A stretch of DNA of 64,000 bases from positions 62,001 to 126,000 of the forward strand of contig BGOH01000004.1 in assembly GCA_003569145.1 (NCBI GenBank), written 5' to 3'. The notes beneath the pieces are model-generated. The model made no database searches, was not told the origin of the DNA, and saw only the letters and a program-made list of their open reading frames with translations. Position numbers and translations under genes: made by a program. The stretch comes from Clavibacter sp. GTDB lineage: Bacteria > Actinomycetota > Actinomycetes > Nanopelagicales > Nanopelagicaceae. Each line of letters begins with the position of its first letter. The first letter of the stretch is position 1. This document shows positions 7,665-15,835 of the stretch, in pieces.

Positions 7665-8782
7665 ATCTGATTTCGAATTTTTGAGATTTGTACCCGCAAC
7701 TTTCTCCGATAACGATTTACTAAATTCTTTTGAATCCAATTCAACGGCAATCTCTTGATTAGATCCTTATCAAAAGCCAACATTGCTTGAACAATATATG
7801 ATATGGATATCTCCGTTGGATAAACCGGATCTCCCTCGGGCACCGATGCTGAATCTAGAGAATTGATTTCGCCAATGATTGTTGCACCGCTTGCTAGTAG
7901 CTCGCTCTTGTTCTGCGCTCCAATCTCGTTGCCCTTATCTACTGCCCATTTAGGGGTTAGCAACTTAGCTGAATCAGTTGGAGATTGAATTTCATCCGTC
8001 AAGCGCCTTATGTACCCTTCCCTGATAAAGACTTCATACTCATTCCAATCTCTGTCTTTGGGAAATTGCTTATTCAATTCTAAAAGTAACGTTATTTCTT
8101 CAAGGTTTAATGACCGGTTGCTACCTATTTTTTGAGGCTTGATAAAGTCTTTGGGTAACCCTAGGTATTGATTAACAGAATCGTAAAGAAATTCTGGTTT
8201 TGCCTCATCGACAATCAATACTGTCACATTTTTTGCTCCAAAAACTTTCGCCCACTTTGTAACCACCTGTCCATGGAAATGCCGCTTCCAGAAAGTTGGG
8301 TTAATTTTAGATTCACCTGGTTTGTCAAGTACTGAATGAAGCCAAGTTACATAATCTGCTGTTGTACCATATTTCAAATATTGCTGATATGAAGAGCTAA
8401 GCAGCTTTACTAGTGGTCTAACTGTAAAGAGTGCTTCAATTCTTCGCCCTTTAATCTGATTAAAGATTGTTTGTATAGCTTCAGTATCCAGCTCAGAGAA
8501 GAATTCACTACTAAGTAAAACAGTCTCAGATTTGTTTGAATTAATGGCCTTTAGGATACGAGTCCATTCTTTCTTAGAAGCTTTTTCACCACCTTTCTCT
8601 TTCCAACCCCAAGTTCTCTCAGATAGAGCCCAAGCAACCCGGTGATGAGCTTTTCTTCCAATATTTGGATAGACAATCCCCTCTTGCCTTAACTCAAGAC
8701 TTTGGGAGTTGAAGGATTCCTGCAGAGCAGTAGTACCTGATTTGTGGAATCCTGCATGAATTACTAAACGAGGTTCGCTCAT
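7661..8782 (-). CDS. Sulfotransferase family protein
   Basis: A 373-residue cytosolic enzyme candidate that transfers sulfate from PAPS. The N-terminal P-loop-like 5'-phosphosulfate-binding motif is HAGFHKSGTTALQESF (residues 9-24). A 3'-phosphate-binding strand candidate is EALFTVRPLVKLLSSSY (~residue 125), with conserved R and S residues. Length fits bacterial capsule or exopolysaccharide sulfotransferases. A TAGAAT box 9 nt before the ATG could drive a leaderless message. Its position by glycosyltransferase and CDP-alcohol genes suggests sulfation of a surface glycan or lipid. The acceptor is unknown. Confidence 0.8.
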   Translation of the reverse strand: MSEPRLVIHAGFHKSGTTALQESFNSQSLELRQEGIVYPNIGRKAHHRVAWALSERTWGWKEKGGEKASKKEWTRILKAINSNKSETVLLSSEFFSELDTEAIQTIFNQIKGRRIEALFTVRPLVKLLSSSYQQYLKYGTTADYVTWLHSVLDKPGESKINPTFWKRHFHGQVVTKWAKVFGAKNVTVLIVDEAKPEFLYDSVNQYLGLPKDFIKPQKIGSNRSLNLEEITLLLELNKQFPKDRDWNEYEVFIREGYIRRLTDEIQSPTDSAKLLTPKWAVDKGNEIGAQNKSELLASGATIIGEINSLDSASVPEGDPVYPTEISISYIVQAMLAFDKDLIKRLPLNWIQKNLVNRYRRKLRVQISKIRNQI

Positions 8783-8839
8783 TAGGTAATTATTCTATGA
8801 GTTTTTACTTATATATTGAGTTAAGGACCAAGTTTCTCA

Positions 8840-9448
8840 TCAGAGAGTGCTGAGAATCGCTGCTCTAACGCCTTGAACTAGATCTTTTAAAGCCCAGCTA
8901 GGTTGATCTGGGTATTGGGCTACTTGCTCATTAACTAATGGAAGATGAACAAAGCCGGACATTATTCCGCTACCAAGGAGATGGTGCTGGAGATGATAGA
9001 AAATATGATTACAAAGAAATGCCCCAGCAGACAGAGAAATTTCGCTTTCTAGCCCGCACTCTTTGATCCCTCCAACCATTTTCTCAATCGGTAGCGTACT
9101 GAAATACCCATCAGCGCCTTCTTTAATTATTACCTGGTTTACTCTTAATTCTCCAGCATTGTCGGGGATTCGAGCTGAATCGAGATTTATCGCAATCTTC
9201 TCTGGAGTTATTGCTTTCCTACCCTCTGCTTGTCCAAGAGAAATTATTATCTCTGGACTTATCTCTTTAACCTCAGCAAGCAATATTTTCGCTGCCACAT
9301 CAAATTCCACCGGAAGAATCAATTTAAATATCTCAACTCCTAAGAATTTCTCTTTTGAGAGAGAGTCGACTACAAGTTGTGATGAGTTTGAGTCAGAACC
9401 ACCAAATGGCTCGAAGCCACTAATGAGTATTTTTTTACTTACAGACAA
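8840..9448 (-). CDS. pcp: Pyrrolidone-carboxylate peptidase (pyroglutamyl-peptidase I)
   Basis: A 202-residue cysteine peptidase of family C15 that removes N-terminal pyroglutamate from peptides in the cytoplasm. The catalytic triad is visible: E75 in LGQAEGR, C146 in AGAFLCNHIFY and H168 in GFVHLP. The substrate-binding loop GFEPFGG lies at residues 11-17. Length is normal for the family. The start is a TTG (TTG TCT GTA AGT); no ATG exists ahead of the conserved KILISGFEPFGG. It probably scavenges amino acids from peptides. Confidence 0.92.
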   Translation of the reverse strand: MSVSKKILISGFEPFGGSDSNSSQLVVDSLSKEKFLGVEIFKLILPVEFDVAAKILLAEVKEISPEIIISLGQAEGRKAITPEKIAINLDSARIPDNAGELRVNQVIIKEGADGYFSTLPIEKMVGGIKECGLESEISLSAGAFLCNHIFYHLQHHLLGSGIMSGFVHLPLVNEQVAQYPDQPSWALKDLVQGVRAAILSTL

Positions 9449-9467
9449 TTTAAACCTGTGACATCAA

Positions 9468-10037
9468 CTAAACGCCGACAAATGCTGCGCCAACCAAGAT
9501 GGTTGCCCAGAGAATATGGAATGGCAACATCCATTTAGCAATAGTTTCAATTGCAGCTTTATCAACTTCATCTGTGCTTGATTCTTTTCTCGAATCTAGT
9601 AACTCACGAAGTCCGACAGATAAAACCAATAGTGTCGCTACCCATGCAATCATGCAATAAGGGCAAAGTGCGCCAATTTCAAAGATAGTTTGAAAGGCTA
9701 ACCAATGACAAAAAACTACAGCTAAGACTGTTCCAGAAACTAGAAGCTGCCAAAAGAGCTTTGGAAATCTAATACCAAGAAATAAGGCTACAGAAATTAC
9801 GAGCATCATTGCAAAAGTCGCTATTCCAATGAGTGAATTTGGGAAACCAAATACTTCTGCCTGATCTGAAAGCATCACACTCTTACAGTTTATTGTTGCA
9901 TTTATGTTGCAGGAGGGCGTGAAACCAGAATCTTTTAGGACTTTGAATTTATCTATCGTTAAAATAAAGGAGGCAAAAAACCCAACTATCCCAGCAAAAA
10001 GTAAGGTCCAAGCTGAACTAAATTGCTTGATTTTCAC
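9468..10037 (-). CDS. Vitamin K epoxide reductase (VKOR) family protein
   Basis: A 189-residue membrane protein with about five helices that would reoxidise a periplasmic/exported thiol oxidase using quinone, replacing DsbB in disulfide formation. The four hallmark cysteines are present: C43 and C51 in the loop CNINATINC, and C125/C128 as CPYC in the fourth helix, with the conserved PNS turn. There is no fused thioredoxin or DsbA domain, so a separate partner is expected. No such exported partner is in this window; the TrxA at 46.7 kb is cytoplasmic. Confidence 0.88.
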   Translation of the reverse strand: MKIKQFSSAWTLLFAGIVGFFASFILTIDKFKVLKDSGFTPSCNINATINCKSVMLSDQAEVFGFPNSLIGIATFAMMLVISVALFLGIRFPKLFWQLLVSGTVLAVVFCHWLAFQTIFEIGALCPYCMIAWVATLLVLSVGLRELLDSRKESSTDEVDKAAIETIAKWMLPFHILWATILVGAAFVGV

Positions 10038-10111
10038 TCCCTAAGAATACCTCTTTGATCGCCGCTTCGATACTCGAGGGTAACCCTATAACCCTTGTAT
10101 TCTTACCAGCT

Positions 10112-10258
10112 ATGTATAACGATGAAGATTGGAAAGATGACCTTCGAGAGAAGAAGCGTTTAAGTGATGAAGAAATTTATAAAAATAAAAGATCTTGGAA
10201 GAAGCTTTCTTTTGTTGCGTTACTAATAATTGCAGTTATCGGAGTCTTTAAAGGCTAA
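10112..10258 (+). CDS. Small C-tail-anchored membrane protein, unknown function
   Basis: I place the start at the ATG at 10112, giving 48 residues; the track's longer version begins in an unlikely leader. The product is highly charged at the N-terminus (MYNDEDWKDDLREKKRL), followed by a single C-terminal membrane helix (LSFVALLIIAVIGVF) and a short KG tail. TATTCT sits about 8 nt before the ATG and could give a leaderless transcript. It converges with a second small membrane gene, sharing 3 bp at the stops. I do not recognise a family. Confidence 0.5.
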   Translation: MYNDEDWKDDLREKKRLSDEEIYKNKRSWKKLSFVALLIIAVIGVFKG

Positions 10259-10431
10259 TTATCTGGCCAATTAGAAGTTAAGTCATAGAGAAGTAGAAGG
10301 GCTGCCGAGAGGATGCCTCCGACCCAAATTCCAACTCCAACGCCCCATTGCAACTCAATGGAGGCCCAAACGGTTGCGATAAAGATCGTAACCATCGCTA
10401 GATCAAAGATTGCTCTCTCTTTTGAATCCAT
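10255..10431 (-). CDS. Small two-helix membrane protein, unknown function (not in ORF track)
   Basis: This is a 58-codon minus-strand ORF, just below the track's length cut. It begins ATG GAT TCA AAA GAG and ends DLTSNWPDN-stop. Two hydrophobic stretches, residues ~9-27 (FDLAMVTIFIATVWASIEL) and ~30-48 (GVGVGIWVGGILSAALLLL), make it a likely two-pass membrane protein. It fills an otherwise empty stretch and has a clean coding look. Its stop overlaps that of the opposing small gene by 3 bp. Similar small two-helix proteins are common near DoxX or VKOR genes in actinobacteria, but I cannot name a family. Confidence 0.5.
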   Translation of the reverse strand: MDSKERAIFDLAMVTIFIATVWASIELQWGVGVGIWVGGILSAALLLLYDLTSNWPDN

Positions 10432-10534
10432 GGCATAAGCATAGAACAGAGTGATTTAAATACGAAGTAGGTCAATACCTTGCTATAGATTGAGCGCATT
10501 AAGTTGGTTAATCCTGAAAGGTTGCTTAAAAACC

Positions 10535-10845
10535 ATGCGTTTTCTTATTAATGTAATTGAAGGCTAGAAAAGCCTGCGCATTCAAGGCAGGAAATCGATG
10601 CGATTAATGCCTTCAATGATGAGATTGTCGCCGCAGGACAGCGGGTATTAGCTGTTGGGATTGCTTCTCCAGATAATTCAATTCTGATTGATAATCGAGA
10701 TGGAGATATTAAGTACATTAATGAGAGTTTTAATGGCTCAAGCGAGTATGTAAGTGGCATTTGGATTATTGATGTCCCTAGTAGAGAGATTGCCTTAGAG
10801 CTGGCAGCTCGGGGTTCAAGGCTTGCAATCGCAGAGTTGAGCTAA
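10535..10845 (+). CDS. YciI-like domain protein, frameshifted
   Basis: Reading ATG CGT TTT CTT ATT AAT GTA from 10535 meets a stop at GGC TAG. Adding one base near 10563 restores an open frame with EKPAHSRQEIDAINAFNDEIVAAGQ to the stop at 10845. The restored length is 103 residues (311 nt plus one). The pattern of a short helix, AAGQRVLAVGIASPDN and a terminal GIWIIDVPSREIALELAARG matches the YciI/DGPF dimeric alpha-beta family of small enzymes of unclear function. The break is most likely a sequencing deletion. The track ORF on the other strand here is a shadow. Confidence 0.6.
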
Positions 10846-10849
10846 GACC

Positions 10850-11332
10850 ATTACTAGGTTAGTAGATCTGCTTAGAAAACTTCTGCAAGTTCTTCTTGGA
10901 ATAACTCTTATCTATACCGGAACGCTACATCTAACAACGCAAAGATTAGAGTTCCAAGCTCAAGTTCCACCTTGGTTAGGTCTTGACCCAGATTTTGTAG
11001 TACTTGCCTCGGGCTATGTTGAGATAGCACTTGGTATTTCATTGCTTACTTTGTGGAAATTTCGTAGAGAAGTTGGATTAGCCACAGCTATCTTTTTCAT
11101 TCTCATTTTCCCTGGAAATATCCGTCAGTATGTTGATGGCATCGACGCCTTTGGTTTAGATACCGATCGAAAGCGAGCGATAAGGCTGTTATTTCAACCG
11201 CTCTTAGTTCTATGGGCACTTTGGTCAACTGATGCCTTAAAGAAATATATCTTGCGCGCCGTAGGGATTCGAACCCCAAACCTTCTGATCCGTAGTCAGA
11301 TGCTCTATCCGTTGAGCTACGGGCGCAATTAG
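10850..11332 (+). CDS. DoxX-like small membrane protein, start and end uncertain
   Basis: The open frame spans from after a stop at 10838-10840 to 11332. It encodes about four hydrophobic helices (LQVLLGITLIYTGTLHL, FVVLASGYVEIALGISLL, VGLATAIFFILIFPGN, LLFQPLLVLWALW), matching the DoxX/MauE-like membrane family. No ATG, GTG or TTG lies ahead of the first helix, so the start is unclear (ATT at 10850 or a base error). The track's TTG at 11042 would cut off half the protein. The frame runs antisense through tRNA-Arg for its last ~25 codons, so the true end is probably near 11250. Confidence 0.5.
   Translation: MTRLVDLLRKLLQVLLGITLIYTGTLHLTTQRLEFQAQVPPWLGLDPDFVVLASGYVEIALGISLLTLWKFRREVGLATAIFFILIFPGNIRQYVDGIDAFGLDTDRKRAIRLLFQPLLVLWALWSTDALKKYILRAVGIRTPNLLIRSQMLYPLSYGRN
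11255..11326 (-). tRNA. tRNA-Arg(ACG), acceptor stem one base short
   Basis: The minus strand reads GCGCCCGTAGCTC..., with anticodon stem-loop TCTGA CTACGGA TCAGA (anticodon ACG) and T-loop TTCGAAT. The 5' acceptor strand GCGCCCG needs CGGGCGC on the 3' side, but only CGGCGC is present before the discriminator. One G is therefore missing in a GGG run at about 11259. All other arms fold normally. The deletion matches the single-base errors seen in neighbouring genes. CCA is not encoded. Confidence 0.85.
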
Positions 11333-11369
11333 CCTGCGAAGCCTAGCATTTCTTGTATATCAGTAATTT

Positions 11370-12637
11370 TCACGCGAGATTTTCCCTGGGCTCACCAGCT
11401 AATATCTCAGCGTTATTTATCTGCTCCCAGCCTTTTTGTGAAATATAGGTAATATTCCTAGAGCTTAATATCTCGAGAAGATCTCGACTATTTTTTGGAG
11501 TTGTTAGATTCGAGATAAGTAATTTAATGACTTCTGAAGAATCACTCTTATTTGTTCCAATTACGCCCGTTGGGCCTCTCTTTGCCCAGCCAACAACATA
11601 GGTATTGCTCGAACCGATACGGCCATCGGTATTTTTAATCTTTCCACTCTCATAGACAAGTCCTGGCAGTTCTAGGCATCGATAACCAATAGCGCTAATA
11701 ACTAATCCGCACTTAACTGAATGAGTTTTTCCGGTTGGGACTACTTGTCCATCTTTGACCTCATTAACGCTAAAGGTGATCTCCTCAACTCTGTCCTTCC
11801 CTTTTATTTCAAGGGGAGTGGCTAAGAAGTGAAGCGAGAGTTTGCGATCTACTCCCTTTTTATCAGCGGTAGCGATAGCAGCCATCGCCTCAAGATTTGC
11901 CTTTACATCTTTTGGTATTTCTCCTGCGTTATTAGCTCTCTGTTGAGCTGCGCTTATCTCATTTTCATCAATAAAAACATCGGTGTATTCAAGCTTTGGT
12001 AGTTCTCGAAGTTCGGTGAGGTAAAGGCCGCATGTTCGGCCCCACGTCTTCCAAATAAATGTACCTCTCTGATTGCAGAGTTATGTAATTTATCTAGAGC
12101 GTATTGAGCAGTATCTGTTGGGTCTAGCTCTTTTGGATTAAGGGCTAGCATTCTTGCCACATCAATTGCAACATTTCCTGCGCCAATAACAACTGCTACC
12201 CGGTTACTAAAATCTACCTCTAAGTTTTTATACTCCGGATGGGCGTTATACCAAGGAACAAAATCAGCGGCTGATATTGAGTTTGCTAGCTCTTCTCCTG
12301 GAATGCCAAGTTTTCTTCCGACCGTTGAACCAGTAGCTATTATTACTGCGTCATACAATTCTTCTAGCTCTTTTAAAGAAATATCTCTGCCTAATTCAAC
12401 ATTTCCAATCAACCTAAAACCCTCTTGGGTGGCAATCTTTTCAAATACTTTAGAGACGCTCTTAATCTTTGGATGATCTGGAGCCACACCGCTTCGCACC
12501 AAGCCCCAAGGTGTTGGAAGTTTTTCAATCATATCTATCGCAAATGTTTTCCCGTCGATCTCTGCGCTCTGCAAGGCTTGGGCAGCGAAGTAGCCGGCAG
12601 GGCCAGCACCGATTATTGCGATTCGAAATTCAGCCAC
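11370..12637 (-). CDS. Ferredoxin/adrenodoxin-type NADP reductase (FprA family), frameshifted
   Basis: An FAD- and NADPH-binding reductase that passes electrons between NADPH and ferredoxin. The N-terminal FAD motif is IAIIGAGPAGYFAAQ, the NADP motif is VVIGAGNVAIDVARM, and HLFGRRGAEHAAFT precedes the break. The frame shifts near 12015, where restoring one base yields ELRELPKLEYTDVF. The second half has VISAIGYRC, YVVGWAKRGPTGVIGTNK and the C-terminal domain. Restored length is 422 residues. I chose the GTG at 12637 (VAEFRIAII), since the track start lies inside the tRNA-Ser region. Mycobacterial FprA is the closest known type. Confidence 0.85.
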
Positions 12638-12638
12638 G

Positions 12639-12727
12639 CGGAGACGAGAGGATTTGAACCTCCGATTCCCTTTCGGGAAAACCTCATTAGCAGTGAGGCG
12701 CACTAGACCGGGCTATGCGACGTCTCC
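12639..12727 (-). tRNA. tRNA-Ser(GCT)
   Basis: An 89-nt type II tRNA on the minus strand. Acceptor stem GGAGACG/CGTCTCC pairs perfectly. The anticodon loop TGCTAAT in CTCAC...GTGAG-type context gives anticodon GCT. The long variable arm TTTCCCGAAAGGGAA has a stable hairpin. The T-loop is TTCAAAT. The discriminator G is followed by CG, so CCA is not encoded. The FprA-type gene starts two bases downstream. Confidence 0.95.
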
Positions 12728-12792
12728 AGTTATCAGGGGAGTTTACTCACTCTTGATGAAAGCTTGGAATCAAGCCTGTACGCTCTTACTTT

Positions 12793-14250
12793 ATGAGCAC
12801 ATTCGATAAAGAGGTGGGAAGAAAACTTCCCTCACGCCCACACGACATCCCTACTCCTGAGCCTTTAATGAAATTCATGGAGCAAGGATGGGCTCCCTCT
12901 CCTCTAGAGAATCTACAAAAGAGTAACGCTGCAGACTTTGCTGCCAAACGTAGAGAGCTTCTATCTAAAGCATTTCCTGGTAAAAGACTTGTTATTCCTG
13001 CCGGCACATTTAAAGTTAGAAGCAACGATAGTGATTATCGCTTTAGGCCTCACACCGCTTTTTCTTGGCTTACTGGGATTGGTGGAAGTGATGCAGTTCC
13101 TGATTCAATTTTGATTCTAGAACCAAGTGGCTCAAGCCATGAAAGTCTTCTATTTATTCATCCAAGATCTCCAAGAGAGAGAAGTGATGAGTTTTATAGA
13201 AACCCAAGACATGGAGAGTTCTGGATTGGGCGAAGAATGACTCTAGCTGAAAGTGAACTGGTTTATGGCATAACGGTTCGCCATATTGATTCCCTTGATG
13301 ATTTTCTGGCAAGCGAGAAGGAAACTTTAATTATTCGTGGGGAAGATAATTATATTGATTCTAGAGTTAGAGAAAATAGCGGGGACGAAGAACTTGCTTC
13401 CTGGGTATCTGAAGCGCGTTTAGTTAAGGATGAATATGAAATAGCTGAGATGCGAAAAGCTATTGATGCTACCCATCGCGGCTTTGAAGACATGATTAAA
13501 CAAATTCCAAGTGCAATCGGTAAAAAGCGTGGCGAGCGATTAATTGAAGGAGCTTTTTTCACAAGAGCTAGATTCGAAGGAAATGATCTCGGCTATGACA
13601 GTATCGTGGCAGCTGGTTCGCATGCCTGCGTTCTTCATTGGATTAGAAATGATGGACAGCTGCGTGATGGTGAACTGCTTCTAATTGATGCTGGAGTTGA
13701 AATGGACTCTTTGTTTACAGCCGATATCACTAGAACTTTTCCAATAAATGGCAGGTTTACTCCAGCCCAGCGCAAGATCTATACCTTGGTATATGAAGCA
13801 CAGAAAGCTGGAATGAAGGCAGTCAAACCTGGCGCAAAGTTTCGTGACTTTCACATAGCAGCTAGTGAAGTTCTTGCTAGAGGGCTTGAAGAGATGGGAG
13901 TTCTTCCAATTCCAGCGCAAGAATCGTTAAAACCAGATGTAGGACTTCATCGCCGCTGGACCGTGCATGGCACAGGACATATGCTCGGAATGGATGTTCA
14001 TGATTGTGCAAAGGCTAGAAAAGAAGCACATACTGAAGGTGTTTTGAAAGAAGGAATGATTCTAACTGTTGAACCAGGACTTTATATCCAGCCAGATGAC
14101 ACGCTATTTCCTGCAGAGTATCGGGGAATTGGAGTGAGAATCGAAGATGATGTCTTGGTAACTAAAGATGGTTGTGAGAATTTAAGTAGCGCAATGCCTT
14201 CTCATCCAGATGAAGTTGAAGCCTGGATGGCAGCTTTAACCTCTAAGTAG
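12793..14250 (+). CDS. pepP: Xaa-Pro aminopeptidase (M24B, PepP type)
   Basis: A 485-residue cytosolic metallopeptidase removing N-terminal residues ahead of proline. An AMP_N domain (residues ~40-180, with HTAFSWLTGIGG) precedes the pita-bread catalytic domain. Two-metal ligands are visible: two Asp in LIDAGVEMDSLFTADITR (~299, 310), His in HGTGHMLGMDVHD (~395), Glu in TVEPGLYI (~431) and Glu in VRIEDDV (~452). TACGCT lies 8 nt before the ATG, so the message may be leaderless. It is convergent with the lipoprotein gene, overlapping 15 bp. Confidence 0.92.
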   Translation: MSTFDKEVGRKLPSRPHDIPTPEPLMKFMEQGWAPSPLENLQKSNAADFAAKRRELLSKAFPGKRLVIPAGTFKVRSNDSDYRFRPHTAFSWLTGIGGSDAVPDSILILEPSGSSHESLLFIHPRSPRERSDEFYRNPRHGEFWIGRRMTLAESELVYGITVRHIDSLDDFLASEKETLIIRGEDNYIDSRVRENSGDEELASWVSEARLVKDEYEIAEMRKAIDATHRGFEDMIKQIPSAIGKKRGERLIEGAFFTRARFEGNDLGYDSIVAAGSHACVLHWIRNDGQLRDGELLLIDAGVEMDSLFTADITRTFPINGRFTPAQRKIYTLVYEAQKAGMKAVKPGAKFRDFHIAASEVLARGLEEMGVLPIPAQESLKPDVGLHRRWTVHGTGHMLGMDVHDCAKARKEAHTEGVLKEGMILTVEPGLYIQPDDTLFPAEYRGIGVRIEDDVLVTKDGCENLSSAMPSHPDEVEAWMAALTSK

Positions 14251-15164
14251 ACCTTCACATTCCTGAGCAGGGATAAATTTAATTTCCTGACTCCACTTTA
14301 TATCCAAAGGTCTTACGTATTTTTCAATACTTCCTACTTTTTCTAACTTCGCACTCGCTGTCACAAAACCGTTCTTATCACCTTTTAGAAATAGCTCTCG
14401 TTCACTTGTTCCATTACTGGTAGGTAAACTATAGAAACCTCGCGCTATGCCATTGGTATAGGTTCCAAGAAATAATCCCTTAGATGGCTCACCATTTATA
14501 TTCTTATAATAAAAGTCAGCTGAGATTGTATTGTTATCGTGATAGTGAACGTTAAAAACATAAAGATCATTAGGTAGCTCTGCTAAATAACAACCCGTAA
14601 TTTTCTCTTTTTCAGCCCGCTTTGGAGTTCGTAGTGAATCTATGGCTGCTTTTATTACTGGTATTGCATCCTCCAGTGAGTTAAAAAATGTTGCTCCAAC
14701 CTGAATCCATGAGCCATTTATCAATAAGTTAACTGACCAGATGTGATACTCGCCCTGGCCCTCAATGCCTTCACTTAGATAATAAGCAGCCTCCTCTTCT
14801 ATCCCAGGAAGATCAATCTCTTTTTGACCAAATCCAATCCAGTTTGGAGTTAGCTCTGAAAAAAGAGTTTTATTATCAGGGGCCCATAAAATTGTTGCTC
14901 CAACTTCAGCTTCTTGCAGGCCATAGGTGCAAGCAATGCCGCCAGCGTTATAGGCAGCATACAAATCAGTTCCCTCTGCTGGCTCCCACTCTGTTTCAAT
15001 GTATTTAGCATCAGCAATTCTTGGCAATATTGATTCTAAAACCTTTGTATCTGCGCAGTTACTTGGAACCGATGGTAGCTCTGGGGCGACAACCTCTTCC
15101 TGGCTACTACAAGAGGCCAGCAATAAGAGAGGGTGAGAAGTAGAGCGCTTTTTTTCACTTTCAT
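14236..15164 (-). CDS. Secreted lipoprotein, unknown function, frameshifted in signal peptide
   Basis: The mature part begins LLASCSSQEEVVAPEL, a clear lipobox with the lipidated Cys in SC. The matching signal start MKVKKSALLLTL is in another frame beginning at ATG 15164. One base added near 15125 joins them, giving 309 residues. The extracellular domain has repeated beta-like segments, paired cysteines (CADTKV, ACTYGL, GCYLAEL, QECEGL) and no enzyme motif I recognise. It is the last gene of the sdh-holin-fluC run on the minus strand. Function unknown. Confidence 0.7.
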
Positions 15165-15165
15165 A

Positions 15166-15501
15166 TTATTGCGCAATCCAGATGCCAAGTCCTGCAGCAA
15201 GAAGAGCAAGAGCATAATTTCCAAAGAGATTCAATAAAAAGAGCAACTGCTCGCGCCTTTTAGCCTGCTCAAACAAGTCCATAGCAAAAGCCGACCAGGT
15301 AGTAAGAGCGCCTGAGAATCCCATCAATGCAAAGGCTATGTTGGTCTCTGATTCAAGGATTAACCCAAGTAAAAAAGAGCCAATTACATTCACTAGCAAT
15401 ATCCCTAGTGGGAATTTGAGATAGCTCTTTAAGTATTCAACAATTACAAATCTAACGGGTGCGCCAACAAATGCACCTAGTAGAAAATAACTAACTCTCA
15501 T
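15166..15501 (-). CDS. crcB: Fluoride channel subunit FluC/CrcB (second copy)
   Basis: A 111-residue, four-helix protein of the fluoride-specific channel family. It shows the conserved LVNVIGSFLLG helix start (Asn facing the pore) and the GALTTWSAFA segment that corresponds to the usual GxTTFS(S/T) sodium/fluoride site. It starts with a 4-nt overlap of the upstream crcB. Paired crcB genes usually encode the two halves of an antiparallel heterodimer. It would protect the cell from intracellular fluoride. Confidence 0.88.
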   Translation of the reverse strand: MRVSYFLLGAFVGAPVRFVIVEYLKSYLKFPLGILLVNVIGSFLLGLILESETNIAFALMGFSGALTTWSAFAMDLFEQAKRREQLLFLLNLFGNYALALLAAGLGIWIAQ

Positions 15502-15824
15502 ATTTTCACCTTAGGTTTTATGGCAAAGAGAATCAAAAGGCTCACTAAGACGCTACCAAAGAAGTAAGCGATGCTGCGTAGTGAACTGTCCTCAACATGA
15601 ATGACTGCAACTGATGAGAAGGTAGTAAGACCAGCAGCAAAGCCTGGAATTAAGGCTAGGCGAATTAACTCTGAGGTAGATAGGCGTAGGGCGATAAACC
15701 CAGCAACTGCCACACCAAATATATTTACTAAAAAGAGTCCTATTTCATCACCTTTTGAAACCGTTAAATAGCGAAACAGGGAGCCAAGTGCTCCCCCAAG
15801 TCCAACTACTAGTAAACGCTTCAA
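15498..15824 (-). CDS. crcB: Fluoride channel subunit FluC/CrcB (first copy)
   Basis: A 108-residue, four-helix protein with the family marks GGALGSLFRY at the N-terminus, FLVNIFGVAVAGF and AAGLTTFSSVAV. It lies 11 bp after the holin-like gene and overlaps the second crcB by 4 nt. The two copies differ clearly in sequence, as expected for a heterodimeric antiparallel channel rather than a recent duplication. I saw no fluoride riboswitch in the short upstream gap. Confidence 0.88.
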   Translation of the reverse strand: MKRLLVVGLGGALGSLFRYLTVSKGDEIGLFLVNIFGVAVAGFIALRLSTSELIRLALIPGFAAGLTTFSSVAVIHVEDSSLRSIAYFFGSVLVSLLILFAIKPKVKI

Positions 15825-15835
15825 TTCGCTAGCGT

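Noticed and set aside
10548-10760. Minus-strand 70-aa ORF in the track
   Set aside because: It is antisense to the YciI-like coding sequence and shows no recognisable features.
11042-11332. Track ORF starting at TTG 11042 as a complete 96-aa gene
   Set aside because: Conserved DoxX-like helices continue upstream in the same frame, so this start would remove half the protein.
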